Source of the DNA: SYFT01 sp964471115
GTDB lineage: Bacteria > Acidobacteriota > Vicinamibacteria > Vicinamibacterales > SCN-69-37
NCBI GenBank assembly: GCA_964471115.1
Contig: CAYYFE010000001.1
Span: 310,001 to 374,000 of the forward strand
DNA: 64,000 bases
Reading direction: 5' to 3'
Part shown: positions 16,228 through 23,725 of the stretch, piece by piece
How the letters are laid out: each line of letters starts with the position of its first letter
Position numbering within the stretch: position 1 is the stretch's first letter
Position numbers and translations under genes: made by a program
Notes under the pieces: model-generated
The model's database searches: none
The model's input: the letters and a program-made list of their open reading frames with translations, nothing else
Told to the model about the DNA's origin: nothing

Positions 16228-17382
16228 CTACTGGCCGAAGGCGTAGAGGCGGCCGTCGCCGTCGCCGATGACCAGGCGGCCGGAGGCGATGGCGGGGGAG
16301 GCTGTGATGGGGGCGCCGGCCTCGAACTCCCACAGCCGCTTGCCGGAGGTCAGGTCCAGTTCGTACAACCGGCCGTCGCTCGAGCCCACGAACACGCGGG
16401 TGCCGACCACCGCCGGCGACGACTCCACCCGCGCGCGGGTGGGGAACACCCAGCGCTGTTTGCCCGTGGCCATCTCGATGGCGCGGACGTTCTTGTCACG
16501 GCCGCCCAGAATCATCGCGCCGCCGGCCAGCGCCGCCGACGAATAAAACGGGAACTGCCGGTCGGGGTCCATGAACCGCCACCGCACCTTCTTCGCGGCA
16601 ATGTCAACGGCCACCACTTCATTGGCGAACGTGCCGTAGTACGCCACGCCGTTGGCGATCGCGGGCGAGGCGGCCGTGTAGGCCTCGGTCTGCATGGACA
16701 CCACGTGCGCGCCGTCGCTGATGCGCACGCCGTGGAAGATTTCGTCGCAGCCGCCGAAGTACGCCACGCCGTTCCAGATGGCGGGCGTGGCATGCACGTA
16801 GTTGTCGGTCTGGACCTTCCACGCCTGCTTGCCCGTGGCGGCGTCGAGGCCATACAGGTGGCCGTCGTACGACCCGATCAGCACCTTGCCGGCGGACACG
16901 ACCGGTGACGACTTGATCTCGGCGCCGGTCTTGAACGTCCATCGCGGCTTGCCGGTGGCCGCGTCCACCGCATGGAACACGCCCGACAGGTCGCCGATGT
17001 ACACGACGCCGTTGGCGACGGCCGGTGACGACTCCCCGATGCCGTAGTCGTCGGACACGGCCTGGTAGGCCCACTTCAGCTTGCCGGTACCGAGGTCGAT
17101 CGCCAGCAGCCGCCCATCGCCGGCGCCGACGTAGACGACGCCGTCGACAATCGCGGCGGACGAATCGATCGCGGCCCCCGCGTCAAACGTCCACAGCAGC
17201 TTCAGACTGGCCGGCAACGTCCCCGGCGCCACACCCGTCAGCGCCGTGGTGTTGCGGAACTGGGGCCAGGATGGGGACTGCGCGTGCGCTGACGAGGTGA
17301 CGAGGTGGCGAACTGGCGAGATGGCGAGAAGCGTCACCAGCAGCACGGCAAATGTCCACCGGCGCTGTTCCCGCGTCGTCAT
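16228..17382 (-). CDS. Exported PQQ-binding-like beta-propeller repeat protein
   Basis: A 384-residue protein with an N-terminal export signal and seven or eight repeats of the type AxxxGxxxWxF...SSPAVxxGxVYVGxxDGxLYALD (e.g. YVGAGDGRLLAIDLGTGKLK), the quinoprotein-like propeller pattern. The catalytic residues of true PQQ alcohol dehydrogenases are not evident, so a binding or scaffold role is as likely as an enzymatic one. ATG 17382 is preferred to 17430, which would translate array sequence. Even so, residues about 17-31 of the signal region (AISPVRHLVTSS) are array-encoded. It is the third gene of a propeller operon. Confidence 0.8.
   Translation of the reverse strand: MTTREQRRWTFAVLLVTLLAISPVRHLVTSSAHAQSPSWPQFRNTTALTGVAPGTLPASLKLLWTFDAGAAIDSSAAIVDGVVYVGAGDGRLLAIDLGTGKLKWAYQAVSDDYGIGESSPAVANGVVYIGDLSGVFHAVDAATGKPRWTFKTGAEIKSSPVVSAGKVLIGSYDGHLYGLDAATGKQAWKVQTDNYVHATPAIWNGVAYFGGCDEIFHGVRISDGAHVVSMQTEAYTAASPAIANGVAYYGTFANEVVAVDIAAKKVRWRFMDPDRQFPFYSSAALAGGAMILGGRDKNVRAIEMATGKQRWVFPTRARVESSPAVVGTRVFVGSSDGRLYELDLTSGKRLWEFEAGAPITASPAIASGRLVIGDGDGRLYAFGQ
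17290..17332. repeat. Octamer array GACGAGGT/GGCGAGAT (array A7) within a signal peptide
   Basis: Five degenerate units lie in frame in the propeller gene. They are inverted relative to the array at 17378-17442, just upstream of the same gene. Confidence 0.75.
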
Positions 17383-17442
17383 CTCATCAGCCTTCCATCT
17401 CGTCATCCTGTCACCTCGCCATCTCGTCATCTCGTCATCTTC
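17378..17442. repeat. Octamer array CATCTCGT/CACCTCGC (array A8)
   Basis: Seven or so degenerate units fill the gap between two propeller genes and overlap the stop of the upstream one (17427-17429) and the start of the downstream one. Confidence 0.75.
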
Positions 17443-18863
17443 GCCCCCTGCGCCACGGCGTAGAGGTTGTTGCGCGTCATGATGTACATCACGCCGTTGG
17501 CCGTGATGGGCGTCGAATAGACCGAGCTGCCCATGTTGACCTCGTTGATCACCTTCTTGTCGCGCCCGTGCTGGAAGACGGTGACGTCGCCGTCCTCGTC
17601 ACCCAGGTAGACCTTGCCGTCGACGACCATCGTGGAGCTCCACATCGCCGCGAACATGTCGTGCACCCAGAGCACCTCGCCGGTCTTCGCGTCGAGCGCG
17701 TGCAGGAAGCCCGAGAAGTCCGGGTAGTAGACGATGCCGTCCTTGACCGACGCCGTGGAGATGCTGCGGCGAATCTTGTTGTAATGCCACAGCCGGCCGC
17801 TCTCGGTGATGTCGCCGCGTTTGGTGGCGTCAATCGCATACAGGTGACCGACGCCTTCGCCGTGTTCGGGGTCCTGGCCGTTGGCGATGTAGACGACGTC
17901 GCCCACCGCGACCGGCGTCGCGATGATTTCGTTGCGGGTCTTCGGCCACACCGCGTCCTTCGGGTTGGTGTCGAACTCCCACAGCTTCTTGCCGCTTTTC
18001 GCCTCGTACGCGCGCACCCAGCCGTCGCCCTGCCCGTGAATCACCTGCGTGACGCCGCCGATGGTCGCCACGGTCGGCGTGGACCACTGGCCGTGCAGGA
18101 TGCGGTCTTCCGGCGACGCGTCTTCCCAGACGAGCTCACCGGTCACGCGATCGAGCGCGATGATGGCCGGCGCCTTGGGCGAGGGCACGTTCACGTGGCT
18201 TTCGTCCTGGCCGTTGCCGGTCGAGACGTAGATCAGGTTCTCGAACATGACCGGCGAGGAATTCGCCAGGTTGTGCGGGAACGCGCCCACCTCTTCCATC
18301 ATGTCGAACTGCCAGATCACGTCCGGGTCGTTGCGGCCCGTGAGCGTCTCCGTCTTGAACGGACCGTCGTTTTCGCCGTCGTGGAAGCCATGGATGTCCA
18401 CCGCGAGCACCACGCCGCGGTTCGACACGAAGTAGGCGACCTCACCCAGCACGAGCGGCGACGATGCGATGCCCTGGAACGGCCAGTCATTGGCGCGGCC
18501 CGACGACAGTTTTTCGTACGTGGCCTGCCACAGGAATTCGCCGTTCGACTCGCGGAACGCCATCAACACACCGCGATCGCCCGCCTGCTTCGGGTCGCGC
18601 ATCGCTTCGTTGTTGGTGCCCACGAGCACGACGCCGCCGGCGATGACCGGGTTGCCGTAACTCTGCGACCCGAGCGCCGCCACCCACTTGATGTTCTCGC
18701 CCGTTTTCACGTCCCACGTCGTGGGCATGCCCGTGGCGTCCGACACCATGTTGCGATCGGGCGATCCGCCCCACATCGGCCAGTCGGTCACGCCCTTGCC
18801 GGCGCCCGTCGAGCTGGCGACGGCCGCCAGTGCACATCCCACTACCGCGATGATCTTTTTCAT
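17427..18863 (-). CDS. Exported PQQ-binding-like beta-propeller protein
   Basis: A 478-residue protein with a signal peptide (KKIIAVVGCALAAVASSTGAG) followed by DWPMWGGSPDRNMVSD, the usual beginning of acidobacterial and planctomycete PQQ-like propellers, and repeated blades (GQWSTPTVATIGG, GHLYAIDATKRG, YYPDFSGFLHALDAKTGEVLW). No heme c motif is present. The start at 18863 (MKK) is preferred; a TTG two codons upstream (18869) is an alternative with AGGA closer to it. It sits 23 bp downstream of the 726-residue propeller gene and is surely in one operon with it. Periplasmic location is likely, function unknown. Confidence 0.8.
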   Translation of the reverse strand: MKKIIAVVGCALAAVASSTGAGKGVTDWPMWGGSPDRNMVSDATGMPTTWDVKTGENIKWVAALGSQSYGNPVIAGGVVLVGTNNEAMRDPKQAGDRGVLMAFRESNGEFLWQATYEKLSSGRANDWPFQGIASSPLVLGEVAYFVSNRGVVLAVDIHGFHDGENDGPFKTETLTGRNDPDVIWQFDMMEEVGAFPHNLANSSPVMFENLIYVSTGNGQDESHVNVPSPKAPAIIALDRVTGELVWEDASPEDRILHGQWSTPTVATIGGVTQVIHGQGDGWVRAYEAKSGKKLWEFDTNPKDAVWPKTRNEIIATPVAVGDVVYIANGQDPEHGEGVGHLYAIDATKRGDITESGRLWHYNKIRRSISTASVKDGIVYYPDFSGFLHALDAKTGEVLWVHDMFAAMWSSTMVVDGKVYLGDEDGDVTVFQHGRDKKVINEVNMGSSVYSTPITANGVMYIMTRNNLYAVAQGAKMTR

Positions 18864-18886
18864 GTCCAACTGGTCCTGCTGCTGAA

Positions 18887-21067
18887 TTACTGGTTGCGAT
18901 ACACCTTGAAATTATCGAACATCACGTCCGAGATGCCGTCGCCGTACAGCCCCGGCGATCCGTGCCGGTGGCCGATGCGGTCGACCTTCTCGATGAGCCA
19001 CGCGGCCGGCTCGGGCTGGCCCACCGGCCAGATCTTCCCCTGCGCCAGCGTCGTCCCATCCGGGCGATTCTGCACGCGCAGTTTCATGCGAAACCACGTG
19101 TTGACCGGCCAGTCGAAGTCGTTGACGCTCACCGTCATCTCGTTGGCCGCCTGCCAGGGCTGCAGTTCCACCCGCCGGTTGTTGCCGAAGAGCATCAGCA
19201 CGTAGCGCTGGTTGATGAGGCCCACGTCGCCGCGCTGCCGGCGCATTTCCACGCCGCGCACGTCCACCTCGACGGTGTAGTCCGACCATTCGGGTTTGCC
19301 CATCAGGAACTTGGTGCGGCGTCCCACGGTGTCGTCGCGCGGCCGCACCAGCGCCGTCGTACCGTCGATCTCGCGCGGCGCGGCCTTCATGTTCGAGATC
19401 CACCAGGCGGGTGTCGCCTTCAGTCCCTCGAAGTCCATCGACCACGGCAGCGCCGGAATCACGCGCACGCGCGCCTGGCCGCTCAGGCCGCCCACGGTGG
19501 CCTTCACGTACCCGGCCGTGCCCTCGGCGGGCGCCGTGTAGCGGCCGTTGGCGTCGACCGTGCCGGCCAGCTGGTCCACCGTCCACTGCACGTCGGCGCC
19601 CGACGCGGTGCGGATGAAGTTGCCGCGCGCGTCGTAGAGCTTCACGACGAAGTCCCGCGTCTGGCCCGGATCGAGCAGCGATTCGTGCGGGTAGACCTGC
19701 ACCTGGGCCGGGGCTTCCGTTGAGGGCGCCTGCGCGGCCGCGGGCCGCGGAGCGGCCGCCGCGACCGGCGCCTTGGGACCAATGGCGTACAGCCGTTCCA
19801 TCGACGTCACGTAGACGCGGCCGCCGGCCACCACCGGAGACGCGAGAATCGGCTCGGGTTCCGCCGCCGCGCCCAGCGCGTCTTCGTCGAGCACCTCGAC
19901 GCCGGTGGCCGACGGACGCAGGATGTAGAACTTGCCGTTCTCCGTGCCGACATAAAGCTTGCCGTCGGCCAGCGTGGCCGATCCCTTCTGCAGGGTGCCG
20001 AGCGTGCGCGTCCACAGTTCCTTGCCGGTCGCCGTATCGAAGGCGCCGAGAATGGCGCCGTTGTCGACCACGTAGAGGCGGTTGCCGTCGAGCACCGGCG
20101 ACGAGAACGTGGGCATGAAGCCGTGGGTGTTGTACTGGAGCGCCGACAGCGGAATCTCGCCCGTCTTGCCCGACAGGTCCACGGCCGCCACCATGCCCAT
20201 CATGGTGGTGTCCATGTTTTCCTCGCCATGGGTCAGATACAGCGTGGTGCCGCGCAGCACCGGGCTGCCGAGAATCGCGCGCTTGCTGACCTCGAGCCGC
20301 CACACCGGTTTGCCCGTGTGCAGCTGCAGGCCGTGGAACGCGCCGTCGGTGCCGCCGACGATCAACTGCCGCACGCCGTCAATCGTGGCGACGATCGGCG
20401 CGGAGTAGTTCGTGTCGTAGTGCCGCGGCTGCGGCCCGGTCACCCAGATCGTCTGCCCGGTGGTCTTGTCGAACGCAAAGTAGCGGTTGCCCGGCCGGCC
20501 CAGGTCGCCCCAGCCCTGCAACAGGGTGTTCAGAATGACCTTGTCGCCCTCGACGATCGGCGAGGTGGTGCGGCCGCCGTGTGTCGTGATGGCGCCGTAC
20601 TCCTCGGGCAGCGACCGGGACCACAACACCTTGCCGTCGGGCGACAACGCGAAGAGTTCGGCCGAAATGGTGAACATGTAGACGACGCCGGTCTGCGGAT
20701 CCACGGCCGGCGAGGCCCAGCCGGCGCGATGCTGGGGCACGTCCGACAGGTACTGGCTGGCCTTGTGCTCCCACACGACCCGCCCTGTCGTCACGTCCAC
20801 GGCGACCAGGCGTTCCTGGGTCACCGACACGTCGCCGTCCGTGATGGTCTGCAGATACAGCCGGTTGCCGTGCACCACAGGGGTGGACCGGCCGCCAATG
20901 GGCAACGTCCACGCCAGATTGTCCCCGGCCGGTGACCAGCGCTCGGGCAGGTTCCGCTCCGCCGCACTGCCGTCGCGGTTGGGTCCGCGGGATTCAGGCC
21001 ACTGCGTGGCGCCGACCACCTGGGCTGCCAGCACCACCGCCATACCGATGAGAAGTCTGATACGCAT
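18887..21067 (-). CDS. Exported PQQ-like beta-propeller protein with C-terminal jelly-roll-like domain
   Basis: A 726-residue, first gene of the propeller operon. After a signal peptide, QWPESRGPNRDGSA starts a propeller of about 400 residues (SPVLDGNRLYVVDNGAILGAF and similar blades). A proline/alanine linker (APRPAAAQAPSTEAPAQ) leads to an Ig-like segment (DPGQTRDFVVKLYDARGNF) and then a lectin-like/3-keto-disaccharide-hydrolase-type beta-sandwich near 570-726 (YTVEVDVRGVEMRRQRGDVG, GLYGDGISDVMFDNFKVYRN). The combination suggests binding to extracellular carbohydrate or polymer. No catalytic motif was identified, so no reaction is proposed. Confidence 0.8.
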   Translation of the reverse strand: MRIRLLIGMAVVLAAQVVGATQWPESRGPNRDGSAAERNLPERWSPAGDNLAWTLPIGGRSTPVVHGNRLYLQTITDGDVSVTQERLVAVDVTTGRVVWEHKASQYLSDVPQHRAGWASPAVDPQTGVVYMFTISAELFALSPDGKVLWSRSLPEEYGAITTHGGRTTSPIVEGDKVILNTLLQGWGDLGRPGNRYFAFDKTTGQTIWVTGPQPRHYDTNYSAPIVATIDGVRQLIVGGTDGAFHGLQLHTGKPVWRLEVSKRAILGSPVLRGTTLYLTHGEENMDTTMMGMVAAVDLSGKTGEIPLSALQYNTHGFMPTFSSPVLDGNRLYVVDNGAILGAFDTATGKELWTRTLGTLQKGSATLADGKLYVGTENGKFYILRPSATGVEVLDEDALGAAAEPEPILASPVVAGGRVYVTSMERLYAIGPKAPVAAAAPRPAAAQAPSTEAPAQVQVYPHESLLDPGQTRDFVVKLYDARGNFIRTASGADVQWTVDQLAGTVDANGRYTAPAEGTAGYVKATVGGLSGQARVRVIPALPWSMDFEGLKATPAWWISNMKAAPREIDGTTALVRPRDDTVGRRTKFLMGKPEWSDYTVEVDVRGVEMRRQRGDVGLINQRYVLMLFGNNRRVELQPWQAANEMTVSVNDFDWPVNTWFRMKLRVQNRPDGTTLAQGKIWPVGQPEPAAWLIEKVDRIGHRHGSPGLYGDGISDVMFDNFKVYRNQ

Positions 21068-21139
21068 GAGGGATACTCGCGACGTTACCCCGCCGGGCGC
21101 CGGGGGTCAATTCCCCGGGGACGAGTGGCGTCCCGGCGA

Positions 21140-21145
21140 TAAAAT
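21140..21145 (+). promoter_or_regulatory. -10-like hexamer TAAAAT, 8 nt before the lipoprotein ATG
   Basis: Located in the 86-bp divergent gap between the propeller operon and the lipoprotein gene, with leaderless-type spacing to 21154. Confidence 0.4.
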
Positions 21146-21153
21146 GCCCGCAG

Positions 21154-21840
21154 ATGCCGCCCGCCAGGGTCCACCCGTCTTACGACTTCGGCCGCGGGGG
21201 TGTTGCCCTGTTGCTCGCGGCAGCCCTGACGGCCGCCGCCTGCGGCTCCGGTGACGAACAGCGGCGGCTGCGTGAGACCTCGCGCGGCGAATACGACCCG
21301 GCCACCGGCCAACTCACCGCCATCACCTACGACCGCAACAAGAACGGCCGCATCGACACCTGGACCCGCATGGAGGGCGCGCGCCCCCTGTCGTCGGAAA
21401 TCGACACCGATGAGGACGGCCGGATCGACCGGTGGGAGGAATACGGGCCGTCCGGCACGCTGGTCCGCGCCGGCTGGATGCGGGTCGCGACGACGGAGCC
21501 GCCCTCCCCGGACGCCTGGCTCTACCCCGGGGCGGACGGCACCAGCCACCGCATCGAGTTCCTCGACCTCAACAACGCCGGCGCCCTGACGGTCGCCCGC
21601 CGCCAGTTCTACGAGCGCGAGCAGTTGGTGCGCGTTGAAGAAGACAAGGACGGCGACGATGTCATGGATCAGTGGGAGACCTGGCAGGGCGGCGTGCTGC
21701 GCACGGCCGAGTTCGATGACGGCCGGGACGGCCGGCCGGACCGGCGTTTTACGTACGACAAGGGCGCGCTGGTGTTGATCGAGAGTGAGCCTGATGGCAC
21801 CGGCGCCTACACGCGCCGGGTCGTGCCGGGGGGGCGGTAG
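21154..21840 (+). CDS. Lipoprotein with Asp-rich calcium-binding-like repeats
   Basis: A 228-residue protein with a hydrophobic signal ending in a lipobox-like LTAAAC (Cys30). Four acidic repeats follow: DRNKNGRIDTW, DTDEDGRIDRWEEY, DKDGDDVMDQWETW and DDGRDGRPDRRF. They match the DxDxDG spacing of EF-hand/thrombospondin-type-3 loops, so calcium-dependent folding on the cell surface or in the periplasm is likely. The rest shows no recognisable enzyme domain. It lies 3 bp upstream of a HAD-like gene on the same strand, so the two are probably co-transcribed although their roles look unrelated. Confidence 0.7.
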   Translation: MPPARVHPSYDFGRGGVALLLAAALTAAACGSGDEQRRLRETSRGEYDPATGQLTAITYDRNKNGRIDTWTRMEGARPLSSEIDTDEDGRIDRWEEYGPSGTLVRAGWMRVATTEPPSPDAWLYPGADGTSHRIEFLDLNNAGALTVARRQFYEREQLVRVEEDKDGDDVMDQWETWQGGVLRTAEFDDGRDGRPDRRFTYDKGALVLIESEPDGTGAYTRRVVPGGR

Positions 21841-21843
21841 ACC

Positions 21844-22434
21844 ATGTTGCGTATCGGCTGCGATTTGGACGGGACACTGGCGGACCTGTCGAGCGCCTAC
21901 CGGCGCGTGGAGGCACGCGTCCAGGGCGACTCCGACGGCCTGGTCTGGGACGCCATCCGGGAGATCGACAACTTCTGGACGATGCTCGATCCGCTCGAAC
22001 CGGGCGTGGTCCGGCGCCTGTTCGAGGTGTCGCGTGACGCGCGCTGGGAGATCTTCTTCGTCACGCAGCGCCCGGTCACGCGCGGCGACACCGTGCAGCG
22101 CCAGACGCAGGCGTGGCTGGTCGAACACGGCTTCGAGACGCCGTCCGTGCTGACCGTGCCCGGATCCCGCGGCCGGGCGGCGCACGCGCTGGATCTGGAT
22201 TTCCTGATCGACGACCTGCCGCGCAACTGCGTGGACGTGGTTTCCGAGTCTCGCTGCCGGCCCCTGCTCGTCTGCCGGGCGGCCGACGCGGACGCCGAAG
22301 AGACCGCGGGCCGGTTCAAGATCCCGGTGCTGCGATCCGTGGCCGCCGCCATCGATCTGATCGAGGGCCACCAGCGCGAACCCCGCGACGTGCCCGCCAC
22401 GACGCGATGGCTCAAGCGTTTCGGTCTGGCGTGA
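21844..22434 (+). CDS. HAD-superfamily protein, 5'(3')-deoxyribonucleotidase-like
   Basis: A 196-residue HAD-fold protein. Motif I is CDLDGTLADL (nucleophile Asp7, acid Asp9). Motif II is FFVTQRP. A motif IV-like acidic pair occurs in DFLIDDLPRNCVDVV. The compact cap and the text after motif II resemble NT5C-type nucleotidases and related DUF proteins. A Shine-Dalgarno-like GGGGGGCGG precedes the ATG. Its 3' end overlaps by 23 bp the end of a convergent HAD gene. Substrate is uncertain. Confidence 0.7.
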   Translation: MLRIGCDLDGTLADLSSAYRRVEARVQGDSDGLVWDAIREIDNFWTMLDPLEPGVVRRLFEVSRDARWEIFFVTQRPVTRGDTVQRQTQAWLVEHGFETPSVLTVPGSRGRAAHALDLDFLIDDLPRNCVDVVSESRCRPLLVCRAADADAEETAGRFKIPVLRSVAAAIDLIEGHQREPRDVPATTRWLKRFGLA

Positions 22435-23086
22435 CGACGGCGCTCAGCCGCGCCATCGTGACTTCGTCCAGCGACTCGATGACGTGGTGGGCATCGGTCA
22501 GCGCCGACGCCGGGTAGCTGGTGGTGATGCCGATGGTGCGCAGGCCCGCGCCGCGCGCCGACTGCAGCCCCCACGGGGAATCCTCGATGGCCACCGCGGC
22601 GCTGCCCGGCACCCCCAGCGCCTCCACGGCCCGCGCGTACGACTCCGGTGCCGGTTTCCCCTCCACCACATCGTCGGCGCCGACGATGATCCGGAAGTGG
22701 TGCCGCAGGCCGTTGGCGTCAAGGATGCGTTCGATTTCGCCGCGGAGCGACCCTGACGCAATGGCCAGCGGCAGGTGCGCGGCGAGCCGCTCGATGCAGG
22801 GGCGCGCGGTGGGGAAGAGTACGTCCCCGCGGTCGAACAGGTCGGCGTAGCGGCGCTCCTTCTCCCGGATCAAGGCGAGCGCGTCGCCGGGTGCCAGCGT
22901 GACGCCGAGACGGCGCGTGAACTCCGCCACGCACCCCCGGTCGTCGTACCCGAGGTAGAACGCGAAGTAGTCCGCGTCGGTCAGCGTCCAGCCGCGCGTC
23001 GCCAGCGTGTCCTGCAACGCGCGCAGGTGCAGGCGCTCGGTGTCGGCCAGCACGCCGTCGAAATCAAAGACCAGCGCCGCGATCAT
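22412..23086 (-). CDS. HAD hydrolase subfamily IA (beta-phosphoglucomutase/phosphoglycolate phosphatase-like)
   Basis: A 224-residue enzyme with FDFDGVLADTERLH (motif I, nucleophile Asp8 and acid Asp10), a helical cap near 18-85, motif II ASGS, motif III KPAPESY and motif IV AIEDSPWGLQSARGAG, i.e. the full subfamily IA set. ADTE in motif I recalls beta-phosphoglucomutases and sugar phosphatases. It acts on a small phosphorylated metabolite in the cytoplasm; the substrate cannot be named. It is coupled to the upstream DUF1684 gene by an ATGA overlap at 23083-23086. Confidence 0.85.
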   Translation of the reverse strand: MIAALVFDFDGVLADTERLHLRALQDTLATRGWTLTDADYFAFYLGYDDRGCVAEFTRRLGVTLAPGDALALIREKERRYADLFDRGDVLFPTARPCIERLAAHLPLAIASGSLRGEIERILDANGLRHHFRIIVGADDVVEGKPAPESYARAVEALGVPGSAAVAIEDSPWGLQSARGAGLRTIGITTSYPASALTDAHHVIESLDEVTMARLSAVVTPDRNA

Positions 23087-23712
23087 GGCTGCGTCTTGGG
23101 CGCGGCGTACTTCTCGCCCGCGCGCACCGCAATCTCCAGACGGTTTTCGCGCGGCGGCACCGGGCAGACGTAGTCGATGTTGTAGACGCAGTACGGGTGG
23201 TACGCGCGATTGAAGTCGAGGTCGTACAGCCCGGTCGGCGTGCGATCGAGGTCGAGATACCGCCCGCCCTGGTACGTCTCGGTTCCGCTGGTCAGATCGC
23301 CGAACGGGACGAACAGACGCGTGATCTCCTGGACGCCTTCGTCGGCAAACGCGGTCAGGCCGAGCGGTTGCCCGGCAAACGTGAAGCGCAGCGTGCCGAC
23401 CCGCTGCATCCGGCGCAGCTCGGTCGACGAGGTGGCCAGCTCGATGACGAGGGTCTTCGAGCGGTCGACCTCGAGGCGTGCGGGCATCCGGTACAACCCG
23501 TTGACGGGCCAGTAGGACAACCCGGTGAACGTGGCCCGGTCAGCCGGCAACAGGGGCGACTCCGCCGACGACCTGAACATGACGTCCTTCGCCGCCCGCC
23601 ACGCCAGGATCTCCCGGTCGTGCGACGTGTCATCAATCGGCTGCGGTCCCGACGTGCAGGCCGTCAGCGTGGTCAGGATGGCTGCCGCGCACAGGGCGAC
23701 TTTCAGGCGCAT
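23083..23712 (-). CDS. DUF1684 domain lipoprotein
   Basis: A 209-residue protein with a lipoprotein signal (LTAC, Cys19) and the DUF1684 hallmark near the C-terminus: GGRYLDLD, LDFNRAYHPYC and CPVPPRENRLEIAVRAGEK. The family is of unknown function and frequently exported or lipid-anchored. ATG 23712 is chosen over 23733 because it begins the signal peptide and lies 6 nt from a -10-like TACAAT. Only 13 bp separate it from the acyl-CoA dehydrogenase stop, but the private promoter suggests it can be expressed separately. Confidence 0.85.
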   Translation of the reverse strand: MRLKVALCAAAILTTLTACTSGPQPIDDTSHDREILAWRAAKDVMFRSSAESPLLPADRATFTGLSYWPVNGLYRMPARLEVDRSKTLVIELATSSTELRRMQRVGTLRFTFAGQPLGLTAFADEGVQEITRLFVPFGDLTSGTETYQGGRYLDLDRTPTGLYDLDFNRAYHPYCVYNIDYVCPVPPRENRLEIAVRAGEKYAAPKTQP

Positions 23713-23718
23713 GCAGCC

Positions 23719-23724
23719 ATTGTA
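23719..23724 (-). promoter_or_regulatory. -10-like hexamer TACAAT, 6 nt before the DUF1684 ATG
   Basis: Minus-strand hexamer in the 13-bp gap after the acyl-CoA dehydrogenase gene. It would start a leaderless message for the lipoprotein and HAD pair. Confidence 0.45.
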
Positions 23725-23725
23725 A

